Assembly (NCBI RefSeq): GCF_023343835.1
Contig: NC_064433.1
Span: 31,341,214-31,405,213, forward strand
DNA: 64,000 nt
DNA from: Lagopus muta
Lineage: Eukaryota > Chordata > Aves > Galliformes > Phasianidae
Reading direction: 5' to 3'
Shown here: one piece after another, positions 24,930 through 36,153 of the stretch
Numbering within the stretch: position 1 is the stretch's first letter
Layout: the number at the start of each line of letters is the position of its first letter
Notes under the pieces: generated by a model
What the model was told of the DNA's origin: nothing
What the model saw: only the letters and a program-made list of their open reading frames with translations
Databases searched by the model: none
Made by a program: the position numbers and the translations under genes

Positions 24930-25110
24930 GAGGCAGCACCTAAGTTTAGGCATCTAAATTAGGTACACTAGACTCCACCCAATGTTTTATTGTTACAATT
25001 AGGACTGTGTACTTACTTGGTGCCAAATTCTGCTCTCATACTTGTCACTGATGCCTGTGAAGCTATTCTGGATTTTCACTAATATGATTCAGAACCAGAA
25101 ATTATAAATC
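24930..25110. repeat. Possible ancient inverted-repeat (MITE-like) element
   Basis: AAATTCTGCTCTCATACTTG near 25026 and the reverse complement of a block ending near 25100 (AATTTCTGGTTCTGAATC) form an imperfect inverted repeat enclosing about 40 bp. Just to the left, CCTAAGTTTAGG and ATCTAAATTAGGTA form a second group of small palindromes (about 24940-24966). Both resemble motifs that I recall from old dispersed repeats in reptile and bird genomes, but I cannot assign a family. The identity between the arms is low, roughly 60 per cent by eye. Confidence 0.3.
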
Positions 25111-25742
25111 ACTCCAGGCTATGGGTGGTAATATGTGTTCAGATACAGACTGTAAATATCCTCACTTAAATCCCAGGGTTATCTGTGAAGACAGGAGCCT
25201 TTGCAGAATTCTGGCTGAGATATTGACTTTAGAATTTAGATTTTAGGCATAGTAATGGATCCAAATTCTGGTTATCAGAAAAACATTTCATTGAGTGAAA
25301 TCAGTAGTAGGTCTTGCAGGGATTAGCTTTCAGTGTAAAGTCCATACAGCATGTTTTTATTGTTATTATTAATAATATTTTATTTTCATGAAGACGGTGA
25401 AGACAGTCATATTTTTCATAGCAATTTCTAAGTGCGAAACAGTTTGTAGGACGAAAAATTATGTAAAGCAAATTACAGAGAATCATATATAATTCAAATG
25501 CCAAGAAGCTTTTCTAAGTATCCAAATACAAGATGATTTGGAACAAAGAGTGCAGATGAACATAACAGGACACAAAAAAACCCTGGGAAATTTAGCACGT
25601 AAGAACAGAATGTTCAACGCAAGCAATGTCTCTCAGTATGAGTGAATTATAAATGAAAAATGGTGGCAAAAGGGACCATGTTAATCATGGATGTATAAGA
25701 GAGATTGTCAGGTGGAAGCAGGCAAGCATTGTTACTTCTAGT

Positions 25743-25795
25743 ATAGCACTGCTGTCTATACTATATTAGTGTATCAGCACTACTATCTACACTTC
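25743..25795. repeat. Degenerate two-copy tandem segment
   Basis: GCACTGCTGTCTATACT and GCACTACTATCTACACT lie about 33 bp apart and differ at a few positions, which indicates an old local duplication. Confidence 0.5.
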
Positions 25796-28700
25796 AGAAG
25801 AATGCAGATATATTAAAAATTTCAGAGTCCTAAAGAGAATCTTGAGAATTTAAAGCCTATAATGTAAACTAAAAGAAGCTCAGTTTCTGTGAACATTTCA
25901 GTTCATAGAAGAGATCCCCTAATGTTTAGGTGATACAGATGAGAGCTTTGATGCTGAATTAGAAGAAAAATGTGACAAGGACTGGTAAGTGAGGCTGAAC
26001 TCAGTTCAGTGGAACTTTAAAGCTAGGAGCTTTCCTAACAGCAGCTAAACATGGAAACAGCTTACAACAAAAAGGCAGCAGATACAAGATCACTTGGGCT
26101 CATTAGAATAAGGCTGTAGTTCTTTCTTATGGACAGGAAGTAAAATGTCAGGAAGAAAATCAATGAGTGGAAAAGTCAGGGAGACAGGGGAGCGAGATGG
26201 CCACAATGGTCCTTTTGGACTTCTGCATTTCAGAGAATTTTCACCTTCTTAACATTTTTTTTTCTAGAAGTCGAAAGAGAACATACATTTTTGCATTGCC
26301 CTCAGAAAATACATGGCAATCATTAGACAGTAATATGCAAGAGGGAATTCATCATTTTTATCTCCTCTTACAAGCCACTTGTATTATTTTTTACTTTCTT
26401 TGCCAGACTTAACCTAAGTTTGTAGCTGCAGTAAACAGTTCATTCAAGATAGGTCAAATTAAAATTCAGAGAAGGTGTGAAGAACTCTTTTAGTTTGCTG
26501 GACAGTGTTGTTATCCATATGCCAGAGCTCAAACCCAGACCCGTGTTGAGTCTTGAACCAAAATTACTAGCTGTTTTACAGACTAGATTGACCTGTTGTT
26601 TTTTTGTTATCACTGCTTACTGTCTTGTGTTTGTTATTATGGAAGAAAGGTTGTTTATTTACTTTGATTTTTTTTCCTTTGTGGTACAGGATATGAATCA
26701 CCCTGCTCAGATCATCTAAACAACTCTTACTTTATGAGCTCCTTGCTGTTCAGAAGCCTCAGGCTCTGGTGGAACCTGGATCCTTCCTTTTCACCACAGG
26801 GAGAGCAGAATGGTTTCAGTTCACAAAAGTAGAAATGTTTTTGTATAACTCTATTTGTCGTATTTATTGTAAGCAACATGGGTGAAAGTTAATAGGTTTC
26901 AAGCATAGGAGCCTGGAATACATGACCTAAAGGTCTCAATCAGTCTTAAAACTTACAGACAAGGAAACTTTCTTGCAGTTATATATCTAGTCTCTCTAGG
27001 AAATGCCTATATCTGTATGTGGTATTCCATTTACTTTAATAAAAGAAAGAAAATGCAATACGCTGCATGTAAAAATTCTGAAAATACTGGTAACATAAAG
27101 AGTTTCAAAGGACTTGGTTTATTCATTTTTAGGATTAAGACTAAATCTGTCAGCATCTTAATAAACATCCAGCTTTCACATTACATTATTCCATAGAACA
27201 CATGCACTGTAGTCTGTACCATGCAACCCTAACTTTTAGTAGTTGTATAACCTATTTTCCCCACTGGTTCCTTAGTTTTATAGTCCACAGTTTATATTAA
27301 ATTTAGTAGTTAAATGCAAGTTATTAAATTTCATACTATCACTTCACCTGTAGATCTTAAAAAAATATATATCAAATTTATAGGAAAGAAGAGAAGCTTC
27401 AACAGGAAGCGCGCTAATTTTTTGAGAGTCTAAAACACTTCCTTCTCTGAGGCTAAAATATCAGGATTCATATGCCTTAAAGACTGGAATTTGCACATTT
27501 GGCTGTTTTTAATGACATTTATGAAACCCTTTGTCCAATATTTTGAGTTTCTCAGTATTTACTAAGCATTTTTCCGAATACATACATTTTAGATAAAAAA
27601 TATTAAAATGTGTTAATTAAATAAGAATAATAAAAAAAAGTATGGACTGATTAAAATTTACACAGCATTTCTTGTTTTCTTCTTTCATATTTTCTGTGTG
27701 GAAAGTACTAGATTGTTCCCACCTGGATGACACACATAACACTGGAATGAATGTATGAGCTGAATTTGTCTCTCTAAGCAAATGTGAAGTTGGGTACTCA
27801 GCAAATACAGAAATAAAATTAACTTTATTTCAATTTATTGCTGCAAAAAAGTATCAGTATTTATATTCCATAGACAATATACATATATACATTGTCATAC
27901 CTACTCATGGTAATAACAGATATTTTTCCACTGTGTTTGTAATTTCTTTCAGTGCTGTAGGCAGCTTTAAAACAAAACAAACAAACAAAAAAAACCCCAA
28001 GTTTTCTGCAGCTGTATATAGCCATAAAGAGACTAAATCAGATGTGTTTCCTTGAGTGATGACTCTTCTCTTTTAAACAATTCTGGTAACTAAACTTCTC
28101 AAAAAATAAACTGAAACCCAAATCAGTTTTTTCCCACATATCATCTTGTAGTTAGGTGGTAGAAGAGCAGAATGCAAAAATTTAACTTTCTTGAAATAGA
28201 AAGTTATGTAATTACATAAAAATAAAATGGATGTTAGTTGTTTTTTTTTTTCCTTGATATTTTCTGAAATAACCAAGTCATTAAAGCTTTTCAAACGAGG
28301 GATGTAGCAGCCTTGATGAGACTTAGTTCTGTCCCATAACACGCAGATATGTTATTTTGAACACACTTTATTTTCAATTCCACAGCAGAAAGAAATAGAA
28401 AATATCAGTATGGAACTGCGTAGCATGAAATACTGGTAACACACGGATGACTTAAAAAATTCAATTTACTGTAGCCAAGGCAAATATAGTCCAGGGAACT
28501 ACGTTCAATTTACGTTTTGTTACATTGTTCCTTATTTGACAGATAATAAAACTGTATTTATTTTTTAAGAAATACTTCTGATCTGCAAGAACATAGAACC
28601 TTCCTTTGCTCCCTATCTGGACTGAAATCCCCTCATGCTTCCTTGGCTGTAAATATCATTTGCAGCCTACACTACCAATACTTGAGTGGATTTTGGAGGT

Positions 28701-29053
28701 AAGTGAGGATAAGCCCCATCTTCCTAAACACAGAGACAGAATGCAAAATGATGGACTGTGTGACCACCCACCTCTACTTACTGACAAATATAGTCTGAAT
28801 AACTCTATAGGAAATTACAACTATTGAAATTTATAATCTGTGAAAAAGTGAAAAATGTGTATGGAGGTGAGAACTGAAACTAATTTACACTTTCCCCACC
28901 CCTCGTATTAGTTATTTTTCCTGTTATCATGTTCTTATCCAAACTCTTGGCATGCAGGTTACATCATTATTTACTGAGATTCACACTTTTTTTTTCTGAT
29001 ACATATTTTCCTCCTCTTATACATTTATCTTTTGACTGAGACCACACTTTTAA

Positions 29054-29107
29054 GCTTCCAAATGACATTGACAGATGTTCTTTTCCTGCTTCCAAATGAA
29101 ATTGACA
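29054..29107. repeat. Short tandem duplication, 34-bp period
   Basis: GCTTCCAAATGACATTGACA at 29054-29073 is repeated at 29088-29107 with one difference in 20 bases (C to A). The spacer is not obviously repeated. Confidence 0.8.
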
Positions 29108-29639
29108 ACAGCAGAATCACAAGACATGTCTTTCTTCAGAGATTTACCTCCCTGCTATTAAAAGCTTATTTAATATGGTGGTAGAATTGGGACTATAAGG
29201 CTCTTACTCTATTCAGGAAAAGTTGGCAGTTCCCTGTAGGACTGTATAACTCTTCTTTAGTTATATTAGGAATAGTTTGATTCTAATAATACCCGGGCAC
29301 TGCAGATCTGGAAAAGACATTTATCATGTCTTTCTACTTCTTCTTCAGTGGGATTATGCAAAGATGGTACGCAAGAAGGAATCTTAAATGCACTTCTAAA
29401 CTTATATGTTACAGAAATTCTGAGAAGTCACAAAGGACTCTTCAGAATTAGCATTAATGAAATCTGCTGTTTATGACTCAGAGAAGGGGCTCTAAAGAGC
29501 AAATAAAAAGTCTGGGTGTAGTGACTTAGTGCTTATAGAGTATAACTGCTACAAGACTGATTGCATGATATATTGCTTCTTTCATTGTGAGCCACAAAAC
29601 AGGTAGGGGCATGGTAGACTAATTTGGTTTATATATTCA

Positions 29640-29960
29640 GCTGTAAGGCTAGACACTGCATCATTCTGTTCATAAAGCAGGGGCTGGAGGCATGTGGAGC
29701 CCGTAGTCATGACAACAATAAGGCAGCTCAGAGCCTGAGCGGCAAGCAAGAAACTCAGCCTTGTCTCCATCCCTTCCTGCTTGTGACCCGGCTCTCCTTG
29801 CCTACAGAGGTGGGGGTGCGTGCTCATGAATGATCTATTGAACAGAGATGCAGTGCAGAGACATGTGCCCACAACAAGCCTTTTAGTAGAGTTTCCCACC
29901 ATTACACTAACACTAGCTCAGCTCCACTCCTGCTAGTGGTGACTTCAGCTCAAGCGTACA
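29640..29960. other. GC-richer island of unknown nature
   Basis: Base composition rises clearly above the flanks, with CpG in CCCGTAG, GAGCGGC, GACCCGG and GTGCGTG. Open frames of 69 codons on the plus strand and 106 on the minus strand span it because stop codons are rarer. It has no recognisable domain, CR1 similarity or splice-flanked exon. It could be a diverged repeat, an LTR remnant or a regulatory element. Confidence 0.3.
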
Positions 29961-30744
29961 AAGCCTTTTAGCAGCTGCTCTGCTTCACTGAACAGATTTA
30001 TTGCTATACAGCAAACACTGGTGATAAAAAGACAAACATTTTGTCTACATTAGGACTCCCATTGCTGCCAGCACTGGTGGAGCTGCAGGAGGAGTGGTGA
30101 ACACCTTGAACTCCAGCTGGAATCAGTGCAAATTAGGAACACTCAAAAGTCCTTGAAAATTGAACTCAAGTTGCCTAAGCTGACATTTTATTGGCATGAA
30201 CAGGCAATATGAAAGCAATATAAGAACTTCTGATGCACTAAATGATAAAAATGGATTATCTGTACATCTCACATGAAATGAGCACTAGTGATAAAAGAAG
30301 AGATCAATTTCAGACAGCAGATCTGTTTTCAGACTGTAGTTCTTTGTTGCTGATGGTATGTAGTGGATCTTGTCACGGTCCATAAAGACCTAGATAATCA
30401 CATGGTGCTAACATATTCTCCTCTTTTATGCTCATTAGCGTCAAAAGTCAGTTTTACTCATGAAATAGTAAAGGAATGACCAGAGACAGTAGTTGGCAAA
30501 GGAACGGAGAAATTCAGGGGAACTTTTTCAGCAAGTTATCCCATCATATTTTATTCCAAATGAGAATTTCTACAAGTCCTGTGTGGATTCACTGCTGTGC
30601 TTTCTGCATTCCTTCCTCCATGAAGATGAAAATCTTCTTGGTATCTTATACATCTGTTTTCTATTTTTCTTCTTTTACAAAGGATACTAAAGTTCACATT
30701 GTTGCGTTTGCATTCTGCAAACTAAATATTACTATACCAGGAGC

Positions 30745-31172
30745 ACTTTTGAAGAAGAAAAAGTTCAAGACATAGCCTTCATCAGGTAAAGTAATGTTTT
30801 TGGTATATGAAGGGGTGAACATTCTGGACTTCCTGCAACCTGGACAAACCATCAGCTCTGATCACTACACCATGATGCTAAGCTGAAGGCTTGACCTTCA
30901 AGAGTCAGTCTAGAGAAGAAGACAACCTTTCCCTTGCAACATGATAATGCTGGGCCTCATGCCAGTTTGAAGTCCATGAAGCACATTGTCAGTCTTGGCT
31001 GGGTTGTCCTACCACATCAATCATATAGTCCAGATGTATGGTGGTGTTGACTATGTTGAAAAATAATGTTCTGTATCTGAGAATTTGCTCTATCAAATAG
31101 CCTTATTGTGCTCTTTGTATTTGTTGTAGTTTCCACAGAAATATATAGGAGTCATTACTTTCAGAGTGACCC
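30745..31172 (+). mobile_element. Mariner DNA transposon fragment with part of the transposase core (Galluhop-like)
   Basis: Plus-strand frames from about 30748 carry mariner transposase residues: LLKKKKFKT, then an in-frame stop, then SGKVM, VNILDFLQPGQTISSD and, after more stops and a shift, LQHDNAGPHASLK and LGWVVLPHQSYSPD. The HDN aspartate is the second residue of the DD34D catalytic triad. Immediately after SPD the sequence switches to the element's 3' untranslated end, so the third catalytic aspartate and the rest of the C-terminus are deleted. The right terminal inverted repeat is at about 31146-31172 (core GGAGTCATTACTTTC). The 5' half, including the left end, is missing or unrecognisable. 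The element is dead. Its 3' end agrees with the copy at 2391-2926. Confidence 0.9.
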
Positions 31173-31366
31173 ATGTAGATACAATAAAGTACTACAATCT
31201 GAATTTTGCTAGTGCTGGAGTCATCACTAAATTCTAATATTCAGTAAGAAACTTTTATGATTAACTGTAGATGCTGCAGATATCAATGGCTCATCCATTA
31301 TGCTTACCTCTCTAGATGATGATGTCCCAATGGAATGTTAAAGTCTGGCATGCTGTTTTAGTATGA
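31173..31366. other. Short unique spacer between mariner and CR1
   Basis: About 190 bp of AT-rich sequence separates the two transposons. I see nothing notable in it. Confidence 0.5.
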
Positions 31367-31690
31367 AATCACAGAATCAGAGAATCACAGAATGTCTGAA
31401 GTTGAAGGGACCTCTGGGACTGTCTGGTCCATCCCCTTCTCAAGCAGGGCTACTAGAGCAGCGTGCTCAGGCCCACATTCAGGTAGCTGTCAAAGATCTC
31501 CAAGGAGGAGACTCCACAGCCTCTGTGCAGCCTGTGCCAGTGCTCTGTTATCCACACAGTACAGAAGTGCTTCCTGATGTTCAGAGGGAACCTCCTGTCT
31601 CCCATTTTGTGCCCACTGCCTCTTGTCCTGGCACTGAGCATCTCAGAAATGAGCCTGGCTCCATTTTGTTGCACCCTTCCTTCATGGACA
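31367..31690 (-). mobile_element. CR1 LINE, 5'-truncated copy with a partly open ORF2 end
   Basis: The left boundary holds repeated AGAATCACAGAATG units, the reverse complement of the CR1 3' tail, followed by GGGACCTCTGGGACTG. On the minus strand an open frame runs from about 31690 down to 31453. It carries ORF2 C-terminal residues such as GARLISEMLSARTRGSGHK, FPLNIRKHF and EHWHRL. It is the CR1 copy in this window with the best-preserved coding frame, although it lacks the endonuclease and reverse transcriptase domains and so cannot move itself. The 5' truncation point lies near 31690. Confidence 0.95.
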
Positions 31691-32789
31691 TAAATTGCAC
31701 AGACAGAATGTTCACTCACCATTGTTACCTCGGGGTAACTGTTGTTACTTCAAGGAACTTCTATGGTCAACCCCCAGAAAGTTACTTGTTAATTGTTGGT
31801 GAGTAATTTTAAGATAAAATTTCTGCCACAGTCAGTGGCAGCAGATCAGGCCATAAGACCTTAGTGGTACTTTCCTATATATGGCTCTTCTACTTCATAT
31901 TTGCTTCTGTATCTTTTCCAGTTGCATTCATGCAAACTGTTAAAAAAATGCCATGAATTTAAAAATAGTTCCTACTGTTAAAAAGGAAATTAAATTAAGT
32001 GGTTTTCACTTTATTAAGGTAATTTTCATTATTAATTTAGGAAAGACATAGAAATTTAGAAAGTGAGACTGTGAAATTCTGTGTTCAAATATAAGCAAAA
32101 GTTGAAAAAATAAAATAATGCAAACATGCATTCCAACAAGACACACCAGAGATGAAAAACAAATTTTCCATCTTGAAATCGTTTTGCTGTTGTTACTTAG
32201 CTATACCATTTTGATTAGGTAGCAAACTCTATCTGGTGTTTAATGGACCTTTCACCTAGTAAGAAATAAATGTATTGTTTTTATAATTGGAACAAAAAAA
32301 AATTACATTTGACTTTTGCATTACTAGTTATTTTGGAAGTATTGCAATCTTTCAACTGTAAAACATAAAGAAATAAAGTATCAGTATTTTACTTACTTGA
32401 CAAAAAAATGTTTTCTTTTAATTTAAAAACAAACAAACAAACTACCTATGCAAGTTAGTGTCAGCAATTCCAGTCACAAAAGCTTAATATTTCACAAAAA
32501 TAAGCAAAAGGTAAGCAATCATAAGAAAATGAAAAATTTCTTATATAATAGCATTTCTGGAGGGCAATTTTTCTTCAGGACAGAAAGGGATTGAATGTAC
32601 TGGATGCATTCAGTTTGAGGTATTATAACTGGTCCTCTTTTTTTTATAGCTTGTCTTTACAGTCTTGGAAAGTTGCAGTTTGGATAAATTTGAGGTTTTT
32701 ACCTTACTACCTTACTACTTCTAGGTGCAATTGGGCAAACAGTGATGGTAAAAAGCCATCCCTGAAAATAAACTTGTCCATGAAAAGGC

Positions 32790-33130
32790 AGACAGGAGGA
32801 ATGCTGGATGTGTGATGCCCGGCAGATATGCACTGCATATCTGTAAACCTACCTTGGCCTTGTTCCTTTATCTGAATATTTAAGGATACCGCAGGTGCTG
32901 AAGTCAACCTGAGGCTCTGGGGAGGAAACTCTCTGCTGCTGTGGCTGAAGACATAGGGACATGTATGAAGTAAAATGCACTGGAGAAGAGCCCTGTGACA
33001 TCTCCTGCGCTCCTGTACACCCTTTGTTCAGCACAGAACTGCAGGCAGAGGGATGCTTCTGGCCACTGTACAACCCCACAGTCCTATCCTGAAGTCCCTT
33101 GTGCCCCACATGTGGCACTGGAGAGCTGGA
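32790..33130. other. GC-richer patch of unknown nature
   Basis: Composition is visibly more GC-rich than its flanks, and two overlapping minus-strand open frames of 66 and 89 codons cross it. I find no similarity to CR1, LTR or a protein family. Confidence 0.25.
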
Positions 33131-33884
33131 GAGAAACTGACGGGGTGGAAATATCTAATTTATCCCTTCTGTGACAGGAAGGGCCAGATGCAAGACTGGA
33201 ATTTGGGAAGGTTCATTTTTACTGCATGGTAAAATATGAGAGCATCAGCATCTGGATTGAGGCTGAAGAATAAGAAGGGGAAAAAAAAACACTGAGCACA
33301 AAATAAGAACAGGAGTATTAAATAAATGAGCTGTGTCTAAGACATGGCTGGGGATAAAAAGCATGTTAAAATTGTCCATCTTTAGAGTGAAAGACAGAAT
33401 AAAATGGTTCAGTTTGCCAGAGGAATAAGATTTTTAAACAAACAACACTCTTTATAGTCAGTCTGTTGATGAAATGTGTACTAAAATGAGAAGTGCTAAA
33501 AAAGCACCAACAAAACAATATGTTATTTCTGCTCATTCAGTGCCACAATCTGTTAATTAAATTTAAGTTAACATGCTAGCAAAGGCAGTATAAAGCAATT
33601 CAGGAGATTAACTGATTCTATAAAACAGTGTAATTTTAAATATACACTGTTACACATTTTGTAGATTTTTGTACCATTTAATAAGAATAAATTATTTCAT
33701 ATTAAGTAAAATAATTGATATTTGCACAATATAGCTCACGAAAAAATCTTTCAGCATGCACAGAAGGAAACACACATTTGTATACATATGTGTTTATGCA
33801 TTTGTGCACATGCTAAGAATGTAGAGTCTATAGAAACATTTGTAGATTTTGATGTTCTTTCACAAATTTTAAGGCTGAAAGGTA

Positions 33885-33930
33885 AAACATAGGGAAAATA
33901 GAGTGGAAAACATAGAGTGGAAAATAGAGA
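33885..33930. repeat. Short tandem repeat of GAGTGGAAAA units
   Basis: Two clear units (GAGTGGAAAACATA and GAGTGGAAAATAGA) are preceded by a partial GGGAAAATA unit, which indicates an imperfect tandem array of about 14-bp period. Confidence 0.6.
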
Positions 33931-35661
33931 ATAACAAACTTAGTTGTAGATTTGTTAATAATAAATCATTTTAATCAGAATTGCACAATGTGAATGTGCT
34001 ATTGTTTATGTACTTTACCAAAAACACTGAATTTCAAACTTTTCCTTTTTGGCAGAAGAATATACTGCAAGATTTCTCTATAGCGTCATCCTACAGGGAC
34101 CTATAAGATCTTCATAACTGTTAATTGAGTTTCACCGCACTTCTCTCAGGTAGATATTTGTGGGTAAAATGATTACAGTGACCAAATGATTTGTCAAAAT
34201 CAATATAAGCCTTAACTTCCATGGCAAAAAGGAATGTTTTCTTTTTTTTTACTACGACACAACTAAAGGCAGTGCTGCAGACATCTGTAAGCTTCAAGTG
34301 CAAGACTGGCCACAATGAAGACAGAGTGTGCAGAAACTTATTTAGCTATCTGCTGCTGAAAACTGCAGCTGACTTATTTATGCTCAGTCTTTCAAAAACA
34401 GGTATGTACATTTTTTCTTTTTTTTTTTTCTTTTCATTTTTTCTCGTAACAGTCCTGCCCTTCTTCTAACTTAATAATAACACACTGATGGCCTACTTTC
34501 ACATAAGCCAGACAGAAGAAATAAGAGTCAGCAGCCTCCCTTGAATTCTTTTCTGCATTAGAGAATTGTTTTCCTATATCAATGCAAAATATAATGACCT
34601 TATGTACAAATATAAGTCTTTTTATTTGTCGATACTGTCCAGAACTGCACAGGAAAGTAAACAAAAATGCCTTTCTGCATTTCTCCAACTCAAATTATTA
34701 CATGGTTACTATGCATTTAACAACAGAGCTCCCTGGTGCTGTTGCTTAGAATGACTGCTTTGTTCTCTATTGGGTACAGATAGTTTTTACAAAACCTTCA
34801 TTCCAAAGAACAAATGGTAATGAAGCACAGAATTTTGTAGTTCACGGACACATGCTCCATAGATCTGTACACAAGTAGTGTTTTCTTGTGAATATTTATT
34901 CACAGATACTTTCAAAACGCTCTGCAGTTTATTAATTGCCTTCCTTTATACACCCTTAAAGGTTTTATTTAACTCACTGTCCTTCTAGTTCCCTTTTATT
35001 ACTCTGCCATGTTCCTATTATTATAGCTGTTGTAGAATGCTGCAGCTTTCCACATTGTCTTTATCTTTATTCACAGTCTTATTCTTGATCTAGTAGCTGA
35101 GGGACAGATGCAAAAGTGTTGAGAGTTTGGTTTACCCTTAGCCTTTATTATTGGATATCCACAAGGAAATAAAGCTTTGATCTACTTCCTTAGAAAGCTA
35201 ATCCTGGTGATTATGTGGAGATAAGTGCAGTGGTAGCTACAGGGATATACGTCTTTAATCTCTTGGTGTTGAATACTTAATCCAGTAAAGATTCTTGGCA
35301 GGAAGGTTTAAGAAATAACAAAATAATTAAACCGTTCACAGGCATTGTTTTCAAGAATGAAGATTTGGTAGCTTGGTATTGCAGTATCTCATACTTAGGG
35401 CTTTTGCAAAGGGACACTTAAATAATAAATGTTATCATTACACAACAGTATATTACAAAACTTAATATTTTCACTGCTGCAAGCAGTCCAGCTTCCACAC
35501 TGGAAATCAGAAATTGGTACTCGCGTTGCTATAGTAGTACAGAAATTTTACTTTTTTTTCAGCCTTAGATCCAACTTTAAATTTTTGGTGCAAGATGAAT
35601 ATGATGAACCATAAAAACAGTGCATAACTGACTTCAGATTTGTCTAAGTACTTCAAACCAC

Positions 35662-35805
35662 AGTCTTCATCCCAGGTCTAAATGCTGGGCACTGACAACA
35701 TGGTCTAGTATTAGATATGGAGGTTGGTGGCCATGCATGCAGGGGAGTTGGAGCTTTATGATCCTTGAGGTCCCTTCCAATCCAAGCCATTCTATGATTC
35801 CATGA
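35662..35805 (+). mobile_element. CR1 LINE, short 3'-end copy
   Basis: The segment ATGGTCTAGTATTAG, later GGGGAGTTGGAGCTTTATGATCC, then GAGGTCCCTTCCAA and CCATTCTATGATTCC, is the typical last 140 bp of a CR1 element in plus orientation, almost entirely 3' untranslated sequence. The tail retains about one and a half ATTCTATG units. Confidence 0.93.
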
Positions 35806-35993
35806 ACATGTCCCCATACTTGAGTACACAAAATTATGCTATGCATAAACATGTCTTTTAAAGAAAGACCATCATCCTGATTTCCTATAATTTATTTATT
35901 TATTTTTTTTCCAGGCAGTCCAATTTTCTTTTTTCACCCCCTATAGCCAATTTGCTTCCTTTGATTTTTATGGGATTGACAATTTCTGCGTAT

Positions 35994-36016
35994 ATGTGTG
36001 TGTGTGTGTGTGTGTT
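35994..36016. repeat. (TG)n microsatellite
   Basis: About eleven TG units follow a TATA segment. It is a short tract, likely variable between individuals. Confidence 0.9.
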
Positions 36017-36133
36017 TGTACTTGTATTCAAGATCCTGAGTGGAACAGGAGTACTTTCCTGCTTTCCTGTACTTTCCTTTTTCTTTAGAAAGTTGAATAC
36101 CTTACTTGGGAAAAATGCCTTTCCTTCTGTGGG

Positions 36134-36153
36134 TTTTTTTTTTTTTTTTTTTT
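36134..36153. repeat. Poly-T homopolymer, 20 bp
   Basis: This is an uninterrupted T run following GGG, with no recognisable retroposon body attached. Confidence 0.9.

Larger units (their letters stand above)
25111..30744. other. Unique AT-rich non-coding DNA
   Basis: No gene is recognised. It contains a degenerate tandem segment at 25743-25795, a 34-bp-period duplication at 29054-29107 and a GC-richer island at 29640-29960. Runs such as AAACAAACAAACAAAAAAAA near 27970-27995 and a T-run near 28240 are simple sequence. Confidence 0.55.
31691..35661. other. Unique non-coding DNA
   Basis: No gene is recognised. A GC-richer patch lies at 32790-33130. A short tandem segment (GAGTGGAAAA units) lies at 33885-33930 and T-rich blocks lie near 34236 and 34412-34445. 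Open frames are under 90 codons. Confidence 0.55.

Noticed and set aside
31363..31806. 147-codon plus-strand open frame
   Set aside because: It is the antisense strand of the CR1 copy whose ORF2 end lies on the minus strand.
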